The position numbers were made by a program, and so were the translations under genes. Below, piece after piece: positions 10,511-18,265 of a stretch of 33,752 nucleotides of DNA (position 1 is its first letter; every line of letters begins with the position of its first letter). The notes below the pieces were generated by a model, which did not search any database, had not been told where the DNA came from, and was given only the letters and a program-made list of their open reading frames with translations. The stretch comes from a virus. The DNA lies in the IMG/VR virus record IMGVR_UViG_3300045541_000004, positions 1 through 33,752 of that record. One strand, 5' to 3'.

Positions 10511-10828
10511 TTACCGAACTATGTACTTTAGTGCTGACACGAGATCTGAAATAGCCTCATGTGCAGTGAAGTAAATGTTCTTCTTCTCCCGATTCCCTTT
10601 TTCAACGTTTACCATCCAAGTGGCCTTGAATGCCATCTTGGCTGCAATTGCCTGTAGACGAACGATCTCTACAGTTGCAACGTTAATTGGAATGTCTGGT
10701 CTAACGATTAGCTTGGCAATGAATGTCAGTGCCTGAGTAAGCTCTTCGTCTTCCATAAAGTCTGCAATTTCTGCTAGACCGTTAATCATTTCAATAGTTG
10801 TCTTATCTGTTTTTGTTGATTGTTCCAT
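10511..10828 (-). CDS. Conserved hypothetical helical protein, probably leaderless
   Basis: The protein has about 105 residues, is mostly helical and has no recognised domain. The acidic N-terminal half (IADFMEDEELTQALTFIAK) is followed by RLQAIAAKMAFKATWM and a C-terminal block with KKNIYFTAHEAISDLVSALKY. I start it at the ATG 10828. A GTG three bases upstream is the alternative. An extended -10 element lies exactly 6 bases before the ATG, and no Shine-Dalgarno is visible, which suggests translation from an mRNA beginning at the start codon. It lies between the DEDDy exonuclease and Cas4-type genes. Confidence 0.8.
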   Translation of the reverse strand: MEQSTKTDKTTIEMINGLAEIADFMEDEELTQALTFIAKLIVRPDIPINVATVEIVRLQAIAAKMAFKATWMVNVEKGNREKKNIYFTAHEAISDLVSALKYIVR

Positions 10829-10834
10829 CACTTA

Positions 10835-10843
10835 ATTATACCA
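10835..10843 (-). promoter_or_regulatory. Extended -10 promoter TGGTATAAT, leaderless geometry
   Basis: TGGTATAAT overlaps the stop codon of the exonuclease gene and is followed by exactly 6 bases and then ATG (10828). Transcription starting at the usual distance would begin at the A of the start codon. No good -35 is visible. Compare 21010-21018, which has the same geometry. Confidence 0.6.
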
Positions 10844-11462
10844 CGGCTTCGCTGTCTGTGGTGGGTTCTGGTGCAGAAATTGCCTGCTTTTCTTTAGCCG
10901 TTGCCCTACCTGCACCAACGAACCAAGGCAATAGAATGTCGTACAGCTCTACAAGAAGATTAACGTCCTGAATCTGATACTTCTTCATCTCTGCCCAGGC
11001 CTTGTCGTCCCCCTCCATACACTTAATCCAAAGACTAAATCCAGAGTGCTTAACCTTGGCACCAACGCCAAGCTTCTGTGCCACATAGTCTAGCTTGTTA
11101 GATGGGAATAGGAAGTTAGCCTTTGTAACGCTCATTAGATCAAGGTCCTTCACTGGTGATGGCGGTGTCATTCTATTTTCAAGGAACTCACGGTTAATGT
11201 GCTTGTGATCAAATGCTGCGGAGTTCCAGCCCACCAAAAGGTCTGCCTCATCCATTAGCTTGTGTAGCTCTTGCAGCATTGCCTGCTTGCCATCGTGGTG
11301 GACAGACTTGAAGATAACCTTCTTCTCTCCCAACCATCTTGCACCAAAGCAAAGCATCTCAGTGCTTTTAATGATCTGGTCAATGCTAATGTTCTGGTCC
11401 CATAGCCCCCAAGCATAAACCTGCATAGGAGTTGTTTCAATATCTAGTAATAGTATCTTCAT
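10836..11462 (-). CDS. DnaQ/PolB-like 3'-5' exonuclease (DEDDy)
   Basis: The 208-residue RNase H-like exonuclease carries the four acids and tyrosine of the DEDDy group: Exo I D7 and E9 (LLLDIETTP), Exo II D85 (VGWNSAAFDHKHI), and Exo III Y162-x3-D166 (YQIQDVNLL). LDYVAQKLGVG lies between, as in PolB-type exonuclease domains. No polymerase domain is attached. It could proofread in trans or process recombination ends. DnaE also retains PHP-domain metal ligands, so which one proofreads is open. The C-terminal ~20 residues are low complexity. GAGGAATAATT precedes the ATG. Confidence 0.9.
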   Translation of the reverse strand: MKILLLDIETTPMQVYAWGLWDQNISIDQIIKSTEMLCFGARWLGEKKVIFKSVHHDGKQAMLQELHKLMDEADLLVGWNSAAFDHKHINREFLENRMTPPSPVKDLDLMSVTKANFLFPSNKLDYVAQKLGVGAKVKHSGFSLWIKCMEGDDKAWAEMKKYQIQDVNLLVELYDILLPWFVGAGRATAKEKQAISAPEPTTDSEAVV

Positions 11463-11464
11463 AA

Positions 11465-11746
11465 TTATTCCTCAATTAGTTGCTCTAGTAGAGATAGCTC
11501 TATTATTGCAAGCCTAGTTTTTATATTTCCTTCTCCCAGAACCACGATGATTGCTGGGTCATTTTTGTTTTTCATTGCATCTGTTACTGCTTTTGCCCAG
11601 GACTCCTGGTTGATAGTAAAGCCTTTTGGATACTCCTTGAAGTCAACAGTGAAGTTGTTCCAGGTTGCATCGCCCTTCTTAGTGCCCCTGCCGCTATTCT
11701 TTATCTGCTTGGCACCAATTCTCTTAGACTCACTTCTCTCGCTCAT
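11465..11746 (-). CDS. Small PD-(D/E)XK nuclease candidate
   Basis: This is a 93-residue basic protein. The chosen start at 11746 (MSERSESKR) has AAGG just upstream and a 17-base overlap with the preceding gene; an in-frame ATG at 11770 would add 8 residues. Residues 18-38 contain SGRGTKKGDATW then FTVDFKE. D26 followed by D35-x-K37 fits the motif of minimal PD-(D/E)XK (VRR-NUC or resolvase-like) nucleases. A later segment has the WAKAV helix and PAIIVVLGEG strand of that fold. A nuclease fold is supported by pattern only. Holliday junction or branched-DNA cleavage is inferred from the neighbourhood. Confidence 0.65.
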   Translation of the reverse strand: MSERSESKRIGAKQIKNSGRGTKKGDATWNNFTVDFKEYPKGFTINQESWAKAVTDAMKNKNDPAIIVVLGEGNIKTRLAIIELSLLEQLIEE

Positions 11747-11906
11747 AGTCCTTCTTCTTCTTTGTTGCAAGTGATACCGTGCTCATGTGGCCCTGAGAAC
11801 AAAGCCAAGTAAGATTTTTGTCAGAGCTGTAAAGTCTTAGTGATAGCACAACTTCTTTACAAGTGTGGCAAGGAAACTTTCCAGAGAAGACAGTGTATTT
11901 AGACAT
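11730..11906 (-). CDS. Small zinc-ribbon-like protein (58 residues)
   Basis: The frame runs from an ATG at 11906, overlapping the recA stop by 8 bases, to a TGA at 11730. The protein has C13-x2-C16 (FPCHTCKE) and C36 with H40 (LCSQGHMS), consistent with one zinc site, followed by a lysine-rich tail (KKKKDYEREK). It joins recA and the small nuclease gene by overlaps on both sides, so it belongs to the same operon. Function unknown. Confidence 0.78.
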   Translation of the reverse strand: MSKYTVFSGKFPCHTCKEVVLSLRLYSSDKNLTWLCSQGHMSTVSLATKKKKDYEREK

Positions 11907-12909
11907 CCATCAACTTCTTTCTAATCGAATCCTGCAACTCTAAATCTTCTCTCACCTTTGCTACAAAAGCATCACGACCTTGCAGCTTAGTTCCATCCTC
12001 TAGCTGATACCAGGCACCAGTGCGAGAAACTATCCCCAGCATTTCTGCGGTATCAACTAGATCACCTACGGAATCAATTCCAATATGTTCTCCCCTATAG
12101 TAGAAGTCATACTCAGCACTGTCTCCTGGTGCAGATGTCTTAGAGTTTAAGACTTCCCAACGAACCTTGCGTCCAATCTTCTGCTCAATAATCTTGTCGC
12201 CAACCTTGACCTTGCCCTTGATGGCCTGAGAATCTGAGCTTGATGAGAACAACTTAACAATTGTAGACGACATAAACTGCGTAGTCAAGCCCCCAGTTGG
12301 TGCTGACTGAGTATATGTAGCTTGGATATTGTTTCGTGCTTGAGAAATTGCAATAATCAGTGCAGGCTTCTCACGATTGTTTGCATAGTTAAGCATTAGC
12401 CATGCATGCTTTAAATCCTTAGACTCTGCACCAATCTGCTTAGTTTGATCTAGTGCCTTAAGCTCATCTGAGTCTTTTTCAAAGTATACCGCTGGCAAAA
12501 GCGAGCTAATGCTGTCAATGACAATAAGGTCTACGCCTGCATGCAAAAGTGCAACACCAACATCAACCATGTCGTTAATACTTCTCGCCTCAGAGTAGAT
12601 CAGTTGCGATGTATCTACACCCAAGCTTGTTGCCCACTCTTCATCATACGACATCTCTGCATCAATCCATGCACAGAGCTTGCCTTCTTTTTGTGCGAGA
12701 GCAATTGTCTGCAAGCACAGAGAAGACTTTGCACTTGACTTGCTGCCCCATAGCAGCACTTGCCTACCATAGGGAAATCCTCCACCTAATGCACGATTTA
12801 GACCTGGACTTGGGGTAGGCTGAAACTCTGTCTTAATACCTACGCCTGTTGCCAAACGCTTCCTGATCTTTGGATCAAGTAGTGCCATGGCTTCTTCTAC
12901 TGTTGTCAT
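11899..12909 (-). CDS. recA: RecA-like recombinase
   Basis: The 336-residue ATPase has RecA-family order. Walker A is at 55-62 (GSKSSAKS), the catalytic-glutamate segment at about 82-98 (IDAEMSYDEEWATSLGV, like RecA IDAEHALDPEYARKLGV), and Walker B at 127-132 (DLIVIDSISSLLP). Then come the L1/L2-type region and the SQARNN sensor. The N-terminal PTPSPGLNRALGGGFPYGR corresponds to the RecA entry into the core. Strand exchange during phage recombination is expected. Walker A has Ala where the conserved Gly before Lys is usual (SSAKS, not SSGKT). It overlaps nrdH by 4 bases (ATGA) and the zinc-ribbon gene by 8. Confidence 0.92.
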   Translation of the reverse strand: MTTVEEAMALLDPKIRKRLATGVGIKTEFQPTPSPGLNRALGGGFPYGRQVLLWGSKSSAKSSLCLQTIALAQKEGKLCAWIDAEMSYDEEWATSLGVDTSQLIYSEARSINDMVDVGVALLHAGVDLIVIDSISSLLPAVYFEKDSDELKALDQTKQIGAESKDLKHAWLMLNYANNREKPALIIAISQARNNIQATYTQSAPTGGLTTQFMSSTIVKLFSSSSDSQAIKGKVKVGDKIIEQKIGRKVRWEVLNSKTSAPGDSAEYDFYYRGEHIGIDSVGDLVDTAEMLGIVSRTGAWYQLEDGTKLQGRDAFVAKVREDLELQDSIRKKLMDV

Positions 12910-13151
12910 TGCTTGCTCCTTTCTACAAGACTATTAATCTTTGCTGGGTTGAATCCAGCCCAAGACTCTTCTTCTGTAACCACTACTGGTGCTGACTTAA
13001 ATCCCAACGCCAGAACCTTTTCTAGAGCTGCAGCATCCTGAGTAATGTCAATAGTTGAATACTCAATGCCCTCCCTATCCAAAATTCTTTTTGTCTGGTC
13101 GCATTGCACACACTGTGGCTTTACATAAATCAATACTGATTCATTAGACAT
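12906..13151 (-). CDS. nrdH: NrdH-type glutaredoxin
   Basis: The 81-residue thioredoxin-fold protein has active site C14-V-Q-C17, the usual CxQC of NrdH redoxins. Strand IYVKPQ precedes it and the cis-proline region SAPVVV (about 53-58) follows. Near the C-terminus, WAGFNPAKI matches the NrdH WSGF(R/N)P motif. It would reduce the C-terminal CxxC of NrdE using thioredoxin reductase. It sits between dnaE and recA with overlaps of 8 and 4 bases, far from nrdI-E-F. Electron supply is therefore made in the replication operon and the reductase in another. Confidence 0.94.
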   Translation of the reverse strand: MSNESVLIYVKPQCVQCDQTKRILDREGIEYSTIDITQDAAALEKVLALGFKSAPVVVTEEESWAGFNPAKINSLVERSKQ

Positions 13152-16100
13152 TTTCTACATCCTCCATAATTACTGTTCCGTCCTTAGTTTTTCCAAAACT
13201 AAACTTATATGCTTTACCTTCATCAATCTTCATATATGCCTTTGAGAATGATGTTGGAAAGACTGTGACTGGGTGAAGTTCTCTATTAGTATCCGCAAGA
13301 GTCAGGTATGCCATCTTCTTTCCAGTCTTTGTTACTCGTGGCTTAAATGCTACGACAAACATCTCTTCATCCTTGAATGGTAGCTGACGATACCCCAAGA
13401 ACTTTACAAGAGCAGAGTCTGACGACTTGATCTCGTCCGATGGGATTGCCGTAACAATTCTATTATCGCTAGCAAGAATTAGGTACGTCTTGCCTGGCTC
13501 AATAGCTGTCTGCTCGTCATCAAAAATGCCAACACTACCAGTCTTGTCTAGAATCTCAACACGAGACCAGCCCTTACCACGCTTAATATTCTTAACCATG
13601 CCTAGCAAAACAAACGAACCCTTTTCCTCAAACTCTTCCACGTCATTTATAAAGGCGTAGTAGTGTGGAGGAATGGATACGTTAAACTCTGGCAGATTTA
13701 GATACTCGTACAGGTTCTGCCTGATGTCCTCGTCATTTCTAGGGTTGTCGTCAAACGTTGCAGCACCAGTCAGCCTGAGTGCCTGAAGTGCACGAGAATT
13801 TACTCCGCTATTCTTCTCAAACGTAAATTCTTCTAGCTCCTTGTATGACTTGAATGGTCTCCTGGCCAAATACTTACCAGCAATGTTGTCGCTAATATAC
13901 TTGATTGAGCTTAGCCCAAAGCGAATACCCTTGCCCTCAATCTTAAAGTCAGCATCTGAGTCATTGATGTGTGGCAAACGAATAGGAATATTCATACGCT
14001 TAGCCTCAATCAGATACTCAGTTCTGGCATCTTTGTCGCCCTCATTCTTAAGAATGGAATACATAAACTCAATTGGGTAATAGTACTTCAGCCATGCAGT
14101 CCAGTATGAGAGGGTGCTGTAGGCCACAGCGTGAGACTTGTTAAAAGAATATCCAGCGTGTGCCTCAAAGTCGTGCCACAGTTCTTCTGCGACCTCTGGG
14201 CGTACATATTCGGATGCACCCTTTACGAACCTATCCCTAAACTGATCAAACTCCTTGGCATCTTTCTTCTTACCAATGATCTTACGAACCTTGTCTGCTT
14301 CTGCCATTGACATACCGCCAAGCTCTGTACAAGCCTGCATAACCTGTTCCTGATACAAGATGCAGCCATAGGTCTCAGCAGTAAACTGCTTCATCTTGAC
14401 GTGGTGATACGCAATGTTCTGCTTACCGTGCTTACGAAGAATGTAGTCTTTACCAATGGTATTCATAGCACCTGGACGAACCAAAGCGTTAGAGGCTGCA
14501 AGCTCTGCAAAGTTCTTAACACCCATCTTGACTAGTAGGTTTGTATATGGTGTAGCCTCACACTGGAACACGCCCTTGGTGTATCCGTCAGAAAGCATCT
14601 GGTAGATATTCTTATCTTCCATGTCAATGCCGTGCAAGTCTGGCTCTGCACCAGTTCGCTCTTTAATAATCTTGAGAGTGTCTTGAATAACAGACAAGGT
14701 CTTTAGACCGAGTGCGTCAATCTTAATAAGACCAATCTTCTCTGCCTCTTCCATGTCAACAGCCACAACAGGAATGCGTTCTTTGCTTCCTGGAGAAGTT
14801 CTAGTCTCTAGTGGTGCAAACTTAAAGATTGGTTCCTTGGAAGTAACAACACCTGCTGCGTGAATACCAGTACCACGGATACGACCACGAAGCTGCTCTC
14901 CATAGTTTTCTACCTCTGGATACTTCTCACGGAACCATGCTGCCTGCTTTGAGCTACAATAGTCGTCCCAGGTGTCAACTACCTTCATAACCTTGTTAAC
15001 ATCCGTTAGTGGGATCATCAACACTCGTGCGATGTCACGCACCACGCCCTTATCCTTAAACTGTAGGAATGTTGCAATGGATGCAACGTGGCGATACTGA
15101 CGAACCAAGTAGTCCTTTACCTCTTCACGACGGTTGTCCTGGATATCTGTATCAATATCTGGGAAGTCGTTACGCTCTGGGTTGATAAAGCGGAAAAACA
15201 ATAGGCCATGCTGAATTGGGTCAATGTCTGTGATGTCTAGGGCATAGCAAAGCAAAGAGCCTGCTGCAGAACCACGACCTGGCCCCACCATAATGCCTTC
15301 CTTCTTAGCCCAAGAAATCATATTACGAACCACCAGGAAGTATGGGCCAAAGTTCTTTGCCTCAATTACCTCTAGCTCTTCGTCTAGACGAGCTAGGTAC
15401 TGGTCGTTCTTAATGCCACGCTTTTCTAGTCCTGCAATAGCAAGCTCTCGTAGTTCCTTGTTAGGATTCTGATACTGCACTGGAAGCAGGTCCAGGTGAT
15501 CTTTGATGTCGTAGTCTTCAATCTTGTTTGATACCTCAACAGTGTTGTCGTAGATATCCTGACGATTAATACCCTGGGCCTCCATAGCCTTGTGCATCTC
15601 TTCATCAGAGAGTAGGTGAATCTCAAAGTCACGGAACGTCATTTGGCGGTCTGCCCCATATAGATAATCTAGACGGTCCATAAGATTGTCATGCTTGCAA
15701 GACTTCTCGTAGGTAACATCCTTAACGGTCTTATTTGAATAAGAGTTAAGAATAAGCTTTAGCTCCTGGATTTCTCTCTGTCCAGTGTGAGCGTGGTGAC
15801 AGTCTGGCGTTACGATTGACTTGATTCCAAACTCATCTGCCAGCTCAAGTAGGGTCTTATTAATCTCTGCTGGATTGTGTGGCATAACCTCAATGTAGTA
15901 GTCATCGCCAAAAGTTTCTTTTGCCCAAGTCAAGTGCATCTTTGCAGCAGCAAAGTTGTCTGCCTCAATAGCCTTTGCCAGATATCCAGATAGACATCCA
16001 GAAGTGACAACAAGGCCGTCACGATACTTAGTCAAAATCTCCCAGTCCATGCGTGGCTTCTTAAAGAAGCCCTCTGTCCATGCAAGCTCATTAAGCTTGT

Positions 16101-16419
16101 TAAGGTTCTCTAACCCCCGTGCATTCTTAGCAAGGATAATGAGGTGGTTATAGTTAAGGTCTAGTGGGTCGTTCTTATCTTTCTTATCTTCGTGATCATG
16201 GCGATCTTTAGTAATGTACCCCTCAATACCCAGGATTGGCTTAATGCCATTTTCCTTGGCTACACGATACATCTCACGGTGTCCAGACAGGGATCCGTGG
16301 TCTGTGATAGCAATAGCTGGCATGCCAATCTCTTTTGCACGTTCCACATATTCCTGTGGGGTTGCAATGCCGTCAAAAAGGCTGTAGTGCGTGTGAACGT
16401 GAAGTCCAACGTAGCTCAT
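13144..16419 (-). CDS. dnaE: DNA polymerase III alpha subunit (DnaE)
   Basis: This is a 1091-residue C-family replicative polymerase, slightly shorter than bacterial DnaE1. The PHP domain keeps its putative metal ligands: H7-x-H9, D40-H41 (TDHGS), E66 (GIEGY) and D206 with H208 (PDCHHAH). That suggests a possibly active proofreading site. The palm has catalytic acids D421 and D423 (FPDIDTD) and D568 (KIDALG). GPGRGSAAGSL (379-389) and FNKSHAVAYS (759-768) are family signatures. A C-terminal OB-fold (about 955-1010, VLLGMVKNIKRGKGW) ends the recognised part. It is preceded by its own promoter and an AAGGA site. It is first in the long unit that includes nrdH, recA and terminase. Confidence 0.97.
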   Translation of the reverse strand: MSYVGLHVHTHYSLFDGIATPQEYVERAKEIGMPAIAITDHGSLSGHREMYRVAKENGIKPILGIEGYITKDRHDHEDKKDKNDPLDLNYNHLIILAKNARGLENLNKLNELAWTEGFFKKPRMDWEILTKYRDGLVVTSGCLSGYLAKAIEADNFAAAKMHLTWAKETFGDDYYIEVMPHNPAEINKTLLELADEFGIKSIVTPDCHHAHTGQREIQELKLILNSYSNKTVKDVTYEKSCKHDNLMDRLDYLYGADRQMTFRDFEIHLLSDEEMHKAMEAQGINRQDIYDNTVEVSNKIEDYDIKDHLDLLPVQYQNPNKELRELAIAGLEKRGIKNDQYLARLDEELEVIEAKNFGPYFLVVRNMISWAKKEGIMVGPGRGSAAGSLLCYALDITDIDPIQHGLLFFRFINPERNDFPDIDTDIQDNRREEVKDYLVRQYRHVASIATFLQFKDKGVVRDIARVLMIPLTDVNKVMKVVDTWDDYCSSKQAAWFREKYPEVENYGEQLRGRIRGTGIHAAGVVTSKEPIFKFAPLETRTSPGSKERIPVVAVDMEEAEKIGLIKIDALGLKTLSVIQDTLKIIKERTGAEPDLHGIDMEDKNIYQMLSDGYTKGVFQCEATPYTNLLVKMGVKNFAELAASNALVRPGAMNTIGKDYILRKHGKQNIAYHHVKMKQFTAETYGCILYQEQVMQACTELGGMSMAEADKVRKIIGKKKDAKEFDQFRDRFVKGASEYVRPEVAEELWHDFEAHAGYSFNKSHAVAYSTLSYWTAWLKYYYPIEFMYSILKNEGDKDARTEYLIEAKRMNIPIRLPHINDSDADFKIEGKGIRFGLSSIKYISDNIAGKYLARRPFKSYKELEEFTFEKNSGVNSRALQALRLTGAATFDDNPRNDEDIRQNLYEYLNLPEFNVSIPPHYYAFINDVEEFEEKGSFVLLGMVKNIKRGKGWSRVEILDKTGSVGIFDDEQTAIEPGKTYLILASDNRIVTAIPSDEIKSSDSALVKFLGYRQLPFKDEEMFVVAFKPRVTKTGKKMAYLTLADTNRELHPVTVFPTSFSKAYMKIDEGKAYKFSFGKTKDGTVIMEDVENV

Positions 16420-16457
16420 TATTTTCCTTGGTTGTTGTTGTAAAAAGTTATAGAAGA

Positions 16458-16486
16458 ATTATGACACACTTAGAGGGATATGTCAA
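16458..16486 (-). promoter_or_regulatory. Sigma-70-type promoter for dnaE
   Basis: A perfect -35 TTGACA (16481-16486), a 17-base spacer and -10 CATAAT (16458-16463) are present. TG one base before the -10 makes it an extended -10. Transcription would begin near 16451, leaving a leader of about 30 bases before dnaE. It lies just downstream of the terminator at 16496-16524. Confidence 0.88.
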
Positions 16487-16495
16487 GATAGCAAA

Positions 16496-16524
16496 GATGG
16501 GGGTAGAACATCTCTACCCCCATC
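16496..16524 (-). terminator. Intrinsic terminator after the SSB-like gene
   Basis: A 12-base perfect stem (16496-16507 with 16513-16524, GATGGGGGTAGA arm) has a 5-base loop and is followed by TTTGCT on the minus strand. The U-tract is short. It starts 15 bases after the stop at 16539 and separates the helicase-primase-SSB unit from the dnaE unit. The 119-base gap 16420-16538 contains only this hairpin, the dnaE promoter and leader. Confidence 0.85.
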
Positions 16525-16538
16525 ACTTAGTTTGCTGA

Positions 16539-17192
16539 CTACCAGTCCATGTTAGACGATGTCACCGATGGGGTGTCAAAGCCTAGGTAGAAAGCCTCCT
16601 GCTCTGCATAAGGAATCTTACGCAGTGCGGACTCTAGTGGATATGGCTTTACGCTGCCCCAGTCGTACGGCTCAGAGTCTGGTGCCGATGGAATTAGGGT
16701 GTAGGTGGTTTCAGTGCCCTGACCGTTACGCTTCACCTTCCAGGTGGTGTTTGAGATGCTACCAGTCTCTAGTGCATACTCACGAATAGTGTTGAATGCA
16801 GACTGCTTGCTGATACCCATTGACCAGATTGCAACGTATGGCTCTTCAATGCCGTCGTCCACAAGAACGTTGCAGTAGAAGCGTAGGCGAGCCTTCCAGC
16901 CAGCCTTTGGATCCTTGCGGTGCATTTCCTCAGCCCAGTCACGGCCTTCGGTATCCATGGTATCTACAGCCTTACGCTTGTAGTCCTTTGGATTAGTGTG
17001 CTCCTTGACTACAAGAGCCAAACCACGGTCTGGCGAGTAGTGTGCAGAGTCTTCGTCAAGCTCCTCAATAAAGCGGATCTTGATGCCCTGTCCGTCAGCT
17101 AGCTTTAGCCAACGAACCTTTGGCGAGTTTTCATCATACTTCGGCTTGTCAAGCAGGGCATTGATATTCTTTAGTCCCTTAATAACGCTCAT
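16539..17192 (-). CDS. Single-stranded-DNA-binding-type protein
   Basis: The 217-residue protein has a beta-rich core (about 25-170, with VRWLKLADGQGIKIRFIEEL, LRFYCNVLVDD and VAIWSMG). A short acidic/aromatic C-terminal tip (SNMDW) resembles the acidic tails with which phage SSB proteins contact partners. I see no zinc site like that of T4 gp32. Position directly after the primase gene and just before dnaE supports an SSB role. Sequence alone does not prove it, since these phage proteins lack the classic bacterial SSB signature. AAGGAG lies close before the ATG. Confidence 0.7.
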   Translation of the reverse strand: MSVIKGLKNINALLDKPKYDENSPKVRWLKLADGQGIKIRFIEELDEDSAHYSPDRGLALVVKEHTNPKDYKRKAVDTMDTEGRDWAEEMHRKDPKAGWKARLRFYCNVLVDDGIEEPYVAIWSMGISKQSAFNTIREYALETGSISNTTWKVKRNGQGTETTYTLIPSAPDSEPYDWGSVKPYPLESALRKIPYAEQEAFYLGFDTPSVTSSNMDW

Positions 17193-17217
17193 TTTTCTCC
17201 TTATGTTTGTTGTGTTC

Positions 17218-18162
17218 TTAGTTTAGCATCGCAGCTATTGATTTGTCAAACGATTCGTCAAGATTTTTTATTGCTTCGTCTGGCATGTCACCAATATCTT
17301 TATACTTTTTGTCTATGTTAATTACGGTCACACGTCCTCCGAGCTTTTCTACAAGCTTGCTCTTCATGTTACCGCCTGCTTCATCATTATCTGCAATAAC
17401 GTAAATGTTATTGAAGTATTTTTGTAGTAGGTCTGTTTGGAAGTTGGATACATTAGCACCCAACGTAGCTACCGCTGGAAATCCACACTGATCTAAACGA
17501 ATAGCGTCAAAGGATGACTCTACAACGTATACACGATCTGCTGTCTTTACACGGTGAATATTAAATAATGTCTTGCTCTTTGGCAGCCCTGGAGTATTCT
17601 TAAACTCTTTACCCTCCACAGACCTACCAACAAAGCCAATCTCCATTCCGTCTGGAGAGTGCACAGGTATAGTGACCATGTCCTGCTTTTCTGAAAATCC
17701 TAGCGAAAACTTCTTGACTGATTCCTCAGTGATAAGTCTGCCAAGATAATAACGCATTGCACGTGGGGAGTCCAAAGCCTGTTGGTTTAATCTCTTGATT
17801 AGCACCTGATCATACTGAGTATATTCTGGCTTGGTAACCAAAGCCTTGTCAATAATCTGCTCAATGCTTGACTCAGAGCCTTTTGACTTGATAAACCTAG
17901 CAGACTCAAAATATGTTCTGCCAGTGGTGTGCATAACAAACTCAATAAGGTTTGCAACCTGATGGCAAGAGAAGCAAAAGAATGTTCCAGTAACCTTGTC
18001 AACTTCTCCTGCTGGGGATCTGTGGTTGTTGTGGTATGGACAATAGATGATATAGTCTGAATCTATCTCAGACTCAACAGAGATTCCTGAGCCTGCGAGA
18101 ACTCTAGAGATTTGTTCAGTTGTATAAATGTCAGCGGTTCCACGCCTGTCTCTAGTGCTCAT
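17218..18162 (-). CDS. dnaG: DnaG-type primase
   Basis: The protein makes RNA primers for replication. The N-terminal zinc-binding domain has C41-x2-H44 and C63-x2-C66 (CPYH, CFSC). A Toprim catalytic domain follows with E215 (YVVESSFDA), D258-x-D260 (VIADNDEAGG), and DIGD (289-292) as the later acidic site. The length of 314 residues is short for DnaG because the C-terminal helicase-interaction domain is missing, as in many phage primases. It stands next to DnaB, its natural partner, 92 bases downstream of it, with a promoter in that gap. Confidence 0.93.
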   Translation of the reverse strand: MSTRDRRGTADIYTTEQISRVLAGSGISVESEIDSDYIIYCPYHNNHRSPAGEVDKVTGTFFCFSCHQVANLIEFVMHTTGRTYFESARFIKSKGSESSIEQIIDKALVTKPEYTQYDQVLIKRLNQQALDSPRAMRYYLGRLITEESVKKFSLGFSEKQDMVTIPVHSPDGMEIGFVGRSVEGKEFKNTPGLPKSKTLFNIHRVKTADRVYVVESSFDAIRLDQCGFPAVATLGANVSNFQTDLLQKYFNNIYVIADNDEAGGNMKSKLVEKLGGRVTVINIDKKYKDIGDMPDEAIKNLDESFDKSIAAMLN

Positions 18163-18235
18163 TCTGTTTCCTCTTCTATATAATCTAAATAAATATTCTA
18201 ATGTTTTGCCAAGCTGTAGATGCTTGTGTCTTTAT

Positions 18236-18265
18236 ATTATAGCAACATTTGCTGCTATCCATCAA
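18236..18265 (-). promoter_or_regulatory. Extended -10 promoter for the primase gene
   Basis: -10 TATAAT (18236-18241) is preceded by TGC, giving the extended form TGCTATAAT. A -35-like TTGATG (18260-18265) lies 18 bases further upstream, at the end of the helicase gene. Transcription would start near 18229, leaving a leader of about 67 bases. The remainder of the gap 18163-18235 is AT-rich and ends with GAGGAAAC before the primase ATG. Confidence 0.65.
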
